A stretch of 28,991 nucleotides of DNA from Entrophospora sp. SA101 (GCA_958430865.1 CAUDNR010004255.1:30718-59708); one strand, 5' to 3'. Positions 1-9,799 are shown, counted from the first letter of the stretch. The notes: generated from the sequence alone by a model not told the origin. Numbers and translations are program-made.

Positions 1-31
1 ACTGGAGTTCAGACGTGTGCTCTTCCGATCT
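1..31. other. Illumina TruSeq adapter contamination
   Basis: The window opens with ACTGGAGTTCAGACGTGTGC and runs on to ...TCTTCCGATCT, which is the well-known TruSeq read-2 adapter lacking its first bases. It is not genomic sequence. Coding sequence of the calcium-sensor gene begins directly at base 32, so an adapter-containing read ended the contig inside an exon. Confidence 0.97.
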
Positions 32-969
32 CTCAATGAGCTTCGGAATTGCACTTATTGTAGGCGTATAAATTATTCAATTCAACTCGCCTTTTTTACA
101 AACCAACTATATAATTAACTAAAAAATCTTATTATTTATAAAGTTAAAACAAATGAACTTCAAGAATGGTAAATTAATCAATCATTTAACCAAATAAAAT
201 AATTCATTTAATAATAATTATTATTATCATTGTAAAAGGTACAAAGGATTTCTCAAGGATTGCCCCAAGGGTGAACTTAGCAAAGGTGAATTTCAAAAAA
301 TCTATAAACAATTCTTTCCACATGGTGATCCTTCAAAATTTGCAGATTATGTTTTTGATGTATTTGATCAAAATAAAAATGGAAAGGTTGATTTCAAAGA
401 ATTTATATGTGCACTATCAGTGACTTCAAGAGGAGCATTGGATGAAAAATTATCATGTATTTTTTTGTAATTGTATATTTTTTTTCATTTGTACAATATT
501 CATCTAATGATATCATTATATATAATAAATTACATAGGGGCATTCCAATTGTATGATCTTGATAGTGATGGATATATAACATATGAAGAAATGTTAAAAA
601 TTGTTGAGGCTATTTATAAAATGGTTGGGAGTATGGTAAAATTACCAGCTGATGAAGATACACCTGAGAAACGTGTAAATAAAATATTTAATACAATGGA
701 TAAGGTAACTTTTTATTGGTTAATATATATAAAAGATCAAACAAATGAATAATGATTGATATATTATATTATACATGATATCTTAAATCATACATATAAC
801 TAATATATATTTAATATATATAACCACTTACCTTCTCCGCCATATCTATTATTATTATTTTTACATTTAGAATAAAGATGGTAAATTAAGTATAGATGAG
901 TTTAAAGAAGGTTCAAAACAAGATCCAACGATCATTCAAGCATTAAATTTATATGATGGTTTAGTATAA
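32..969 (+). CDS. NCS-1/frequenin-type neuronal calcium sensor, 5'-partial
   Basis: A small EF-hand calcium sensor; in fungi the family (Frq1/NCS-1) is a membrane-associated activator of phosphatidylinositol 4-kinase. Exons by frame and GT/AG signals: <32-59, 144-168, 239-456, 538-704 and 871-969 (TAA 967-969), joining to about 178 visible residues. The family is usually about 190 residues, so roughly 12 are lost at the contig edge, including the N-myristoylated glycine. Visible signatures are [19 protein letters not shown] (the degenerate first EF region), then three canonical loops: [24 protein letters not shown], and [10 protein letters not shown] split from its preceding DK by the last intron. 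It ends in LNLYDGLV, like fungal Frq1. The exon junctions restore tryptophans and phenylalanine expected in the family (T|TT, TG|G, T|GG), which supports the splice model. No frameshifts seen. Confidence 0.93.
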
Positions 970-1394
970 TATGTAATTAATAAATTAATGGGATTATTAT
1001 TATGATATATTATTTATTTATTTATTATGAGAAATTTTCCAATTAAATCAATGCATATATATATGTATATTTGTACAGTGTAATTTTATTCTTATTTTTT
1101 ACATTTGAAATTTATCTCTTCTTTTTTAGTGTTTGTTATTGTGTAGCATTTAATAAATAGTAATACTAATAATATAATTTCTTCAAGATCATCATGAGTG
1201 AATTTTGATCTTCTAACATCACGTTTATTTAAAACATTTCGATCCTACTACCACATCATCTTTAATATTGCTTAAACTTTTAAAACTCCCCAAATTCCAA
1301 ATTATTCTCGTTGATTATCATCATATATATATTCATGCCTTGAATACATTTTCAAACTTTTTGCCTTCATTTTCTTTTTTAGAAATATAAAACT
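970..1394. other. intergenic, no gene recognised
   Basis: AT-rich sequence after the calcium-sensor stop codon, probably including its 3' UTR. No open reading frame or repeat worth naming was seen on either strand. Confidence 0.6.
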
Positions 1395-1795
1395 CTTTGT
1401 TAGTATATTTTGTTCATAGATCTTGTCCTTAAAGCTTACTTCGATTACTCCTACACAAACTATTGAATGATTGATAAAACGTTCGTTAGAATATTTTGCA
1501 AACTTCATAAATCTTGTCTTAACACTTGTACAAACTATTGGATAATTGATAAAACGTTCGTTAGAATATTTTGTAAACTTAATAGATCTTGTCCTTAAAA
1601 CTTATACAGACTATTGAATATTTGATAAAACGTTCGTTAGAATATTTTGTTCATAGATCTTGTCCTTAATGCTTGTACAAACTATTGAATAATTGATAAA
1701 ACGTTTGTTAGAATATTTTGAAAGCTTCATAAATCTTGTCCTTAACGCTTACTTCGATCACTCCTATACAAACTGGATCTTATCATCCTCAAAAA
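1395..1795 (+). repeat. tandem array of 71-88 bp units (arm 1 of an inverted pair)
   Basis: Four to five imperfect units, each with the landmarks AGATCTTGTCCTTAA, ACAAACTATTGAATAATTG and TGATAAAACGTTCGTTAGAA. The TGATAAAACG landmark recurs near 1471, 1549, 1623 and 1694. Some units carry an extra ACTTCGATCACTCC block. The same unit occurs in reverse complement at 2262-2530. Confidence 0.85.
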
Positions 1796-1950
1796 ACGAT
1801 GATTCGTTGTCGTCGTTGCTACTAATTATAATTATTGATTGATGGATCTTCGTATATTACAAATGTAACCAATCAAATCAATTAGCGAATTTTTAATTTT
1901 TTAAATGTTTCCTTTTAACTAAATAAAAATAAATAATAAAAATTAACAAA

Positions 1951-2120
1951 AGGAAGGGTCATGTCACGAAGGGTCAATACACCCAACATGAGCCACCCAC
2001 GTGAGTTCCACCTTCCTACAACGCAGGACTTTACAGCCGGTCCAAAGTGAGGCATTAAACCGGACACAGGGGGCCTTACTTGAGTACTTCGTCATTGCAT
2101 GACCTTTCCCTGGTCGATAC
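1951..2120. other. GC-rich foldable island, possible structured ncRNA or SINE-like element
   Basis: A sharply bounded stretch of about 170 bp is near 50% GC inside sequence that is otherwise about 75% AT. Its ends pair: GGAAGGGTCATG at the left is nearly complementary to CATGACCTTTCCC at the right, with a further TCACGAAG/CTTCGTCA pairing. A smaller internal stem (CCGGT/ACCGG) lies at 2037-2063. It has no open frame of interest. I do not recognise a tRNA, 5S, snRNA or SRP signature, so class is unknown. Confidence 0.4.
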
Positions 2121-2261
2121 TATTATACCAATTCTATGACTTATATATCAACTTTTTTTCAAATTCATTGGATTAAATTTATTCCATAATTTTTATTTGT
2201 GTAATCTAAAAAAAAAAAATAAAATTAAACAGAAAAAGTAAACTGTTAAATACAAGATGTA

Positions 2262-2530
2262 TGTCAACATACGAAGCTTCCAAAGCAAGTCTGTAAAATA
2301 TACTGATGAACGTTTATCGATTATTGAATAGCTTGTATTGAAATAAGTGTTAAAAGTCAAGATCTATGAATCTGTTTGTAAAATATATTTAATGAGCGCT
2401 TTATCAATTATTCAAATAATTATATAGGCGGGCTTGGTAGAAGTAAGCGTTAAAGTCAAGATCTATTTGCAAATCAAGTTTCCAAAATGAACGTTTATTA
2501 TTATAGGCGGGTTTGATCAAAGTAAGTCTT
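2262..2530 (-). repeat. inverted copy of the 71-95 bp repeat units (arm 2)
   Basis: About three units in reverse complement to those at 1395-1795, recognised by AAGTAAGCGTTAAAGTCAAG, AGATCTATGAATC and AACGTTTATC. These units also carry a TATAGGCGGGTTTGATC block corresponding to the ACTTCGATCACTCC block of the other arm. The last unit runs directly into the TTAA element. Confidence 0.75.
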
Positions 2531-4627
2531 AAGGGTAGGGGGAATCACGTGGTATATTTAATAGTAAACAATGGCTCAAAAAAAATAATGTCGATCATCA
2601 TAAATAACAATAATAACGTAATTCAATATTAATATTATAATAATAAAGGCTCCTAATACTATTTTTATTATTATTAAATAAAGGCACCAGACTTTAATTC
2701 TCCATTCTTTTGAGTATATATCCAAATTTCCACAATGCTTGCAAGTGGATGTTAGTATTAATTTCAATTAATTTTCTATGGACATAATAAATATTGTTAA
2801 ACATAAAATTATTGATTTATTAACAGCATTTCCAATTTTCCAGATTATTTGTTGATATATTCTAACTAATTCACAATGTGTATTTCTAGCTTCTTTTTTA
2901 ATTTTTTTACATTCTGATTTGCTTGATAATTCAAGTTTGATATCAAAAGAGCTTGAGAACTTTTAAATGATAAGAGGTAATCCATTAGGGAGTGTAGATA
3001 CCACTTTCTCTACTATTCTATGAAAAATAATGCTGAAATTACATATTATCAACAGTAAGAAAATAAAATAATATTTATTCTTTTATTATTATAAATATTT
3101 GTGTTTGAAAATTATTGTATATATCACTAATTTTTTTACACAATAAAGATAGATATAATCTTGTCATGATTACAAATAACAAAAACATCCCACTAATGAT
3201 GATGTTGTGTTGATGAAGAAAATGTTAATATAATAATGCTGAACAAAACACAGTAATAAAATTTTAACTTTTAATTTTGAAATTTGTTTTACAAATTATT
3301 TATTTTATTAATAAAATTTATATATGGTAAATAGTTTAAAAAAAAAGAAAGAAGGTGTTGTTAAATCTAGTATAAAGACTAGATCTAAATCAAAAAAATA
3401 AGTGTAAAAAATTTACACAATAGGTGGTAATAAAGATAGCTATAATCATGATTACAAATAACAGAAAACATCCTGCTAATGACAATGTTGATGAAGAAAA
3501 TATTAATAATAATAATGCTGAACAAAAGCAGTAATGTAATTTTAATTTTAATTTGAAATTTGTTTTTACAAATTATTTATTTTATTAATGAAATTTGTTT
3601 TTACAAATTATTTATTTTATTAATAAAATTTATATATGGTGAAAAGAAAGAAGGCGTTGTTAAATCTAGTATAAAGACTAGATCTAAATCAAAAAAAAAT
3701 AAGTGTAAGAAATTAGGTAGATTATTTATTTTAATTATAAATTTGAACAACTATACTGATTATATTCACTTCTACTAAAATATTGTTAGCAAATTCATAT
3801 TTTTTTATTGTATTTTTTTTTTGATTTTTTTTTATACACATATGTATGTTTGCATATATTATCATAAATAAAATCAATTAAAGTTGCCAAAATTACAATT
3901 AAAATAAGATACATTATTCAATAAATTCAACTAGTGATAATTAGTAATTCATGTTCCATTTTTTACATTATTAGATAATCAAATGAATTTATCCTTTTGC
4001 TAAGATTGAATAATTAGGATCTGTGCCTTTAAGAGTTTTAGCCATAATATGTATGATGTACTTCCATTGCATTCAATTGATATGAATCATCATAAATAAA
4101 AAGTTTGATTTTGTTGAAAGAACAATTTATAATTATTTATATAAATGTTTTCAAATGCTGAATAAATAAAATTTTATTACATTATAACTTTACTATCACT
4201 ATATTCTTTTTACATATAAAACATAAGAAATTAGAAAAATTCCAAGTAATGTTTAGACTCCTCCAGTTAATACTAAGAAATAGGCAGTTTTTACTAAGTA
4301 AATGAAACATTACTAAGTAGTAAGTAACTTTAGACTAGTAATAATTTGGAATGAATAGCTTATATGAAAGAAATAATACCTTTTACTAAGGGATTAGTAT
4401 CAGTTACTATGGGATTAGTATGGTTTTTTGAAGAAATTAAAAGTTCTTACTAAATTATTTTGTTTGAAATTTTACAAGAAATTAAAGGGGTTTATAATCT
4501 ACATATGGAAAAATTTTGAACCAATTTGGACGTGTTTTGCATAACTTTTATTATGCAACTTCTATAATTCAAATTTTTGAGCCGCCGATCTACATATAAA
4601 TTGACACGTGATTCCCCCTACCCTTAA
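2529..4627. mobile_element. non-autonomous DNA element with 19 bp perfect TIRs and TTAA ends
   Basis: Perfect inverted termini GGGTAGGGGGAATCACGTG at 2533-2551 and its reverse complement at 4605-4623, each flanked outside by TTAA (2529-2532 and 4624-4627). TTAA duplication is typical of piggyBac-type elements, but no transposase is visible inside, and the termini start GGG rather than the usual CCC, so the superfamily is left open. The 2.05 kb interior is AT-rich with a local duplication (3136-3710) and scattered TACTAAG motifs at 4270-4410. The pogo transposase begins mid-domain exactly at the right TTAA. Confidence 0.65.
3136..3710 (+). repeat. tandem duplication of about 285 bp with nested 37 bp duplication
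   Basis: Copy 1 is about 3136-3412 and copy 2 about 3424-3710. Both contain ATGATTACAAATAACA, GATGAAGAAAATRTTAAT and GTTAAATCTAGTATAAAGAC. Inside copy 2 a unit beginning GAAATTTGTTTTTACAAATT occurs twice (3554-3625). The stretch with AAGAAAGAAGG...AGATCTAAATC reads as a Lys/Ser-rich peptide (KKEGVVKSSIKTRSKSKK) in both copies, so this may be worn-out coding sequence, but frames are broken and I cannot assign it. Confidence 0.75.
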
Positions 4628-6003
4628 CTATTTGGACAGAGAAAGCTATTGGTGCAGAGTTAGACATTACTGGTGATATATTGAAAGAAAAAGCAATACA
4701 CTTTGCCCAACTTCTTGATATTAATGACTTCAAAGCATTAGAAGGATGGTTAACAAAATTCAAGCAAAGACATAATATCAAACAGTATACAAAACAAGGT
4801 GAAGCTGCCAGTACTCCTATTTCGGAATTACCTATTTATAGAGAAGAATTAAAGAATTCTATTACAAATCAATATCAATTATCAGATATTTTTAATGCAG
4901 ATGAGACTGGGTTATTTTGGAAACTGGAACCATCAAAAGTATTATCAACAGGACCTGTATCTGGAAGAAAGAAGTCAAAGGAAAGAGTTACAGTATTATT
5001 AACATGTAATGCTAGTGGAACAGAAAAATTGAAGCCATTATTTATACACAAATATAAAACACCTAAAGCTTTAAAAAATATTGACAAAGAAGCATTGTCA
5101 GTAAACTATTACTGGAATCTCAAAGCATGGATGCAAGTCTCCATTTTTAATGATTATTTAGTCAATTTAAACAGATATATGCAACAACAAAATAGAAATA
5201 TTTTGTTATTATTAGACAATGCTCCCACACATTCTGTTAATGAGACAACAAATTTAACAAATGTTAAAATTCATTTTTTGCCTCCAAATACTACTGCATT
5301 TTTACAACCATGCGATGCTGGTATAATCAATAGCTTCAAGGTAAATAAATTATTAATATTAATATTAATTTTCTTTTTTAAAAAAATTCTTAACATAATT
5401 TCAATATCATATTTTACAGGCAAATTATAAAAAACTTTTTTTGAGAAAAAAACTAAAAAATTATGAAATACAAAAAAGAAGTGGAGAACCTGATCCAATT
5501 ACAATAAAGCATGCAATTAAATATACTACAAAGGCATGGGAAAATGTTACCAGTCAAACAATAATTAATTGCTGGAAAAAGACTGCAATTTTTTACCTGA
5601 TGTGGATGAAAATTCTATTGAAATTCAAAATGCTACATCATTCCTAGATTCTTCAAAAAATAATGATGAAAATGATTTACAAAGTTTAATTAATGAACTT
5701 GATTTTGCAAATCCTTTATCTGGGACAGAATATCTTTCCATTGATGAAGTAGAAAGAAATGACAATGACAATGACAATTATGAGGGTTTGCCAAATGATG
5801 AAGAAATAATTTCTATGCTAAAGCTTAATGAAGAAAAAGATGAAGAAGATGATGATAATATTGAAGAAATTCCTCTTGTTTCAAGTCAAGATGCTTTATT
5901 GGCCATTGAAAATGTAAATTTATTTGTTGAACAGCAATTTAAGGAATTTACAAATGAAGAATTGAAATTGTTAAAAACCATTAAAAAGAAATCAAAAAAG
6001 TAG
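4624..6003 (+). pseudogene. pogo/Tigger (DDE_1, CENP-B-like) transposase, 5'-truncated and frameshifted
   Basis: Cut-and-paste transposase of the pogo/Tigger group. Exon 1 is 4624-5340 and exon 2 starts at 5420 after a GTAAAT...TTTACAG intron. From the left: second half of the CENP-B-type DNA-binding region (TIWTEKAIGAELDITGDILK, then GWLTKFKQRHNI), then the catalytic core with NADETGLFW (first Asp), LLLLDNAPTHS (second Asp) and PPNTTAFLQPCDAGI (third Asp). The N-terminal helix-turn-helix, about 50-60 residues, is missing: homology starts abruptly at the TTAA of the neighbouring element. Near 5580-5592 (NCWKKTAI, in a run of six T) the frame must shift to continue as LPDVDEN... to the TAG at 6001-6003, so the C-terminal acidic tail lies in another frame. 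There is no start codon for the conserved frame. Inactive copy. Confidence 0.88.
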
Positions 6004-6218
6004 AATTTAATTCAAAAAAACAATCTACATTAGATAGTTTTTTGAACATTAATATTGAATAATTATTTTTTTATAATCATAATAATAATAATAATAAATT
6101 TTTTTTTATTCGTTAACTTAATCATGTGACGATCAACAAAATTCTCTATACCGGATTCTCTCTATAACGGATCTTTTTTCCCCAGACAAATGATCCGTTA
6201 TAGAGAGAGTGAACTGTA
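6004..6218 (+). mobile_element. 3' end of the pogo/Tigger element with terminal repeat and hairpin
   Basis: The element ends at 6216 with ...GAGAGAGTGAACTG followed by TA (6217-6218). Reading inward this is CAGTTCACTCTCTCTATAAC, the CAGT...CTATAACGGA style of terminal repeat found in pogo/Tigger elements, which duplicate TA. Within it, 6157-6173 (TCTCTCTATAACGGATC) and 6192-6208 are exact reverse complements, giving a 17 bp hairpin with an 18-base loop. No matching left terminus is present in the window. Confidence 0.75.
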
Positions 6219-6285
6219 TGTACAATTTGCATACATAAAAAAATACACGATTTGTACACATATTATATGCTTAATCCCTGCAATT

Positions 6286-7901
6286 TCATATTATATACGC
6301 ATAATATTTGTACCCATTTTCCTGATGTAGATCATGTGGTTGATCTTTGAATGGTTGTTGATGTGTTGATGTTTCCGACATTAAAATTCCAAAGCTATAG
6401 ATGTCAGATTTTTGTGTGTAAGGTTTCTTATTTAAAACTTCTGGTGCAACATATGGAAGTACTCCAAATATACTATTTTTACTTGATGGTTCCTGATCAG
6501 CTGGGCCTGATAACCCTAAATCTGCAATCTTTGCCTGGGTTGAAAATTTAAAATATAAAATATTACCACTGTGAAGATCACAATGCATAAGTCTTTCTTG
6601 ATGAAGCTTGCTTAAACCTGAAATAAGATTATAAAGTATTTGAATTTTATCACCCCATTCTATATGATTTGATTTTATATAATTTTTAAAACTTCCATTC
6701 TTTGCATATCTCATTACTAAAATATATCCTTTTGTATCTGGATCTTGTGAAATACCAAAAATACTAACAATCTCCTTATGACAAGGTCCTATACATTTAA
6801 TGTATTTTTGAACCTTTTGTGAAAATTAATAAAAATTTAATATATTATTTGAAAATCATTAATTGTCAATTATACCAAATTATTCACCTCTTTTAAAAAT
6901 TCTTCAGAAATATTTTGAGAGTTTTTATTTTTAAACTTTTTTAATGCTACATGACCATCTTCAAAATAATATTTTTTATTACCAAAAATATACCTAGGTC
7001 CATTTGACCAGCTACCCTTATATACAATTGCAAAACTACCTTCACCTATTACTTCTTTGATTGTGAGTTGGCCATAAGGAATCCATTCAAGGTAATGATG
7101 ACTACTAAATACTTTTGCTTCAAGCTGTGTATTTCTAATTATTTCATCTAATTTTTCATCACCACTGCTAGTCCAACTTTGAGCTAACAATCTGGGATCA
7201 CATGATTGACACCACTGGTAATTAGTATTAAGTCTTACACAAACAGAACAGGTTCCATATTCTTCTTTTCTTTCATTAGTAATATCTAATTATTTCAATA
7301 ATAATTTTTTCATTATAAAAAATTAAAATAAAATAACATTTATTTTTCAACATAATAAAAATAGGTATTTGTTCTAAGCAAAATTATAAAAAAGATGATT
7401 TATAATACAATACTTACCATCTGGTTATTATAAAAAAATAAAAAATAAAATTAATTAATTAGATGATGTTTTATTTTGTGTTGTAAAAGATGAATTTATA
7501 ATACAATACTTACACACTGGTTATTATAAAGAAATAAAAAAAAACAAATTATTTAATTATATGATGTTTATTTTGTGTTGTAAAAGATGAATTTATAATA
7601 CAATACTTACACACTGGTTATTATAAAGAAATAAAAAATAAAATTAATTAATTAGATGATGTTTTATTTTGTGTTGTAAAAGATGAATTTACTAATACAA
7701 TACTTACTCCCTGATTATTATAAAGAAATAAAAAAAAACAAATTATTTAATTGGATGTTTTAATAAACATTATTTAAGTTAATTTTATAATGTTTACCAT
7801 AATAGAATTTAGCTAAACATTATTATAAAGAAAAATGTTAAGATGCAAAGTCCTACTATTATATTTTTAAAAAAGTTATAAGAAAAAATACCTTCATTCA
7901 T
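6286..7901 (-). CDS. TKL-like protein kinase with N-terminal CxxC...CxxC, C-lobe truncated
   Basis: Model: exons 7892-7901 (ATG AAT GAA G), 6876-7285 and 6286-6813, joining in frame to 315 residues. The ten-base first exon ends in phase 1 and the next exon starts AT ATT ACT AAT GAA, giving MNEDITNERKEEYGTC. A Cys cluster CSVC...WCQSC follows (as in many kinases of arbuscular mycorrhizal fungi), then the kinase domain: glycine loop GEGSFAIVYKGSW, VALKKF lysine, HCDLHSGNIL catalytic loop (HCD instead of HRD), ADLGLS (DLG instead of DFG), YVAPEVL and KSDIYSFGILM. After PHDLH the family's C-lobe sequence is lost and the frame ends at TGA 6286-6288, about 70 bases from the pogo terminus. Predicted cytosolic Ser/Thr/Tyr kinase; the missing C-lobe helices make it probably non-functional. 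The first exon is the least certain part. Confidence 0.75.
7393..7765 (-). repeat. 96 bp tandem repeat, four copies, inside kinase intron 1
   Basis: Units start at 7393, 7488, 7585 and 7681 (spacings 95, 97, 96). On the kinase-sense (minus) strand every unit has a CTAAT branch-like sequence, a T-rich tract, TTATAATAACCAG (or TAATCAG), three variable bases, then GTAAGTATTGTATTA. The three bases read GGA, TGT, TGT and ATG in sense order. Confidence 0.9.
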
Positions 7902-8109
7902 TTTTATTATAAGTGAAACAAGGTTTTAGCAGAGGGATGTGCAATGAAATTTTTATTATTAATTGCCGATCTGTGAATAAATGAGTAGGTTCAGCTTTTC
8001 TGAACCGTTCAAGCGTCTGAGTCGGCTCCGTTACACAAAAATCAAAATGTTTCACAGAAAAAATTATAAAACGCCAGTGTGATGAATAATTGATTCAATA
8101 ACTTGCCCA
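7902..8109. other. upstream region of the minus-strand kinase, no gene
   Basis: Likely holds the promoter of the minus-strand kinase. A moderately GC-richer patch (about 7965-8035, with CCGATCTGTGAATAAATGAG and CTGAACCGTTCAAGCGTCTG) is present but was not assigned. No TATA box can be placed with confidence. Confidence 0.4.
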
Positions 8110-8119
8110 CAATGGATTT

Positions 8120-8495
8120 TATGCGAAACAAAAATTTAAAAATTCGTTATAATTATAGTCTGCTGTGAAAAGGTCGCTCATTTGGAGTAGAAGTTACTGC
8201 AATGCATAAATATTCTTTAATAATAATGACACAGTTAGTATTCAAATTACTTGATATATTATTATAATATTGGTGATAGTGCAATAGTGGATAAAATAGT
8301 ATTAACATGTTAATGTATTCTTTCAATTACACAGATAAAAATTTTTATTTTTTATATTTCTGTACCATTATTGACCAATTATCTGGTGAAAATTTTCAAC
8401 ACCCGATTAATTAATCAATGAAAAATTTTCAACACCCAATTAACCAGATAATCAGTGAATAATCGATGAATATCATTCAGTGGATACAACCACTA
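8120..8495 (-). mobile_element. truncated copy of the GTGGTTRTATCC MITE family
   Basis: One end is GTGGATACAACCAC followed by TA (8494-8495). In reverse complement the sequence matches the first 260 bases or so of the element at 27266-27921, including TACATTAACATGT, ACTATTTTATCCACTAT and CAGTAACTTCTACTCCAAAT. The other terminus is missing, so this is a one-ended fragment. It differs from the other copy by small indels. Confidence 0.8.
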
Positions 8496-8713
8496 TTTGC
8501 ATGCATAATTTATAGGGTCTAGTGCTAGCCCACAAACCACATGGTCAACCCAGTTATTCTGTTCAAAATTACGTAGTAGTAATTCCGTTTCAATGGATTT
8601 TAGTGAATAAATTTACAGATCATTAAATGTTGAAAATGAACAAAAATTAATTAATTGGAAATTACTATACTAATAATAATATTTTTTATTCATATTTAAT
8701 TAATTATTAACAA
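8496..8713. other. intergenic, nothing recognised
   Basis: AT-rich spacer. A short GC-richer patch near 8515-8580 (GGGTCTAGTGCTAGCCCAC) was inspected for a tRNA and does not fold as one. Confidence 0.5.
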
Positions 8714-8930
8714 AGAAAGAATTGATTATGACTAATTTATTCATTATAATTATCTATCTTTTTATTTTATTTTTCTTAAACAATAAATTTTTTGCAGTTT
8801 TTTAAATGGTAGCCTTGTTTAACACTGATTATGGCTTGGCTTTCAGCTGCTTTGGTGCTTGTCAATTGATTAGTTTATGAAGTTACTTTTATTCTTGCTT
8901 ACTGCCTCTTTTTTATACCTAAAAATCTGT
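8714..8930 (+). repeat. dispersed direct repeat, copy 1
   Basis: About 220 bp sharing ATGACTAATTTATTCATTAT, TTTTTAAATGGTAG, AACACTGATTA, TTGTCAATTGATTAGTT and CTTGCTTACTGCC with 11363-11604 in the same orientation. Probably two diverged copies of an old transposable element; no coding capacity seen. Confidence 0.75.
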
Positions 8931-9772
8931 AGTTACACTTAATGGTGCAAATAATGTAAATAAATAAGGTAACCTGACCCTTTTATGAAGCCTCAAAAGC
9001 TCCTATAAAGTTTCTATTATTCACTTGTGACCAATTTATTTCAGCTGTATACATTTCTTGGCTGATGACAAGCCCGCTTTGGTTTATTTCCAAACAACTC
9101 AAGCAAGCTTGTTAATTCTTTACATTTACAATTACACAGTATTTTCAATTAAACATTGTTGACACTCACTAATTAACCAATGTTAGTCCTAATCTATGCT
9201 TACTCAATAAAGCAAATTGCATTACTAGTTGTTGTTAAAACTCACTAGTTAACCAATGTTAGTCTTACTCTCACTAAGGTAAATAAAACATGGATTTTTA
9301 ATAAAGCTTCACAATTGTTGACTCCACTACATTTGTTGTTTTTATCAAAGTATTTTAAACAAAGAAAATTAAGATGATGCCTTTATTTTTATTTAATATA
9401 ATTAGTATAATCTTGAAATTATACATACAATTTCCACCCACTACTCTCTTTATGACCAAATTTTCAATTTGGTTCAGTTCGATTTTGGTTTAAAAAAAGC
9501 CAATTCGAAAATTAAAATTATAAGAAATACTATAGATAGAAAATGAACTGTATATTTAAACATTATACTACAATGAATTACACTATTTTTCACCATTACT
9601 CTCTCATTTGCTTTGCTTGGTAAAAAAATGAGCAATTGTGAATGTTGTGAATATTTAATCATAATATTAATAAAAACATATGTTTTACCCACTCATTTGT
9701 GAAGATTTTTGTTTTTAAAGGTGTTTTCTCAATTGTTAGTTTTTTGGTACCAAACTAAAAAGACCTTGAAGC

Positions 9773-9799
9773 ATATATATATATATATATATATATATT
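9773..9799. repeat. (AT)n microsatellite
   Basis: Uninterrupted alternating AT of about 27 bases in intergenic sequence. Confidence 0.95.

Noticed and set aside
1302..1508. 68-residue minus-strand frame
   Set aside because: Partly runs through the tandem repeat array; random-looking composition and no splice partners.
2529..4627. Calling the TTAA element piggyBac
   Set aside because: TTAA ends alone are not sufficient; there is no transposase and the termini do not begin with the usual CCC, so only a non-autonomous TTAA element is claimed.
7393..7765. Possible CRISPR-like array (four units, regular spacing)
   Set aside because: The units are continuous 96 bp tandem copies with no unique spacers, inside an intron of a eukaryotic gene.
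8515..8580. Possible tRNA gene in a GC-richer patch
   Set aside because: No acceptor stem, no A/B box arrangement and no T-loop consensus could be placed.
9474..9692. 72-residue minus-strand frame
   Set aside because: Short frame in AT-rich intergenic DNA with no supporting signals; hydrophobic bias is expected from T-rich codons.
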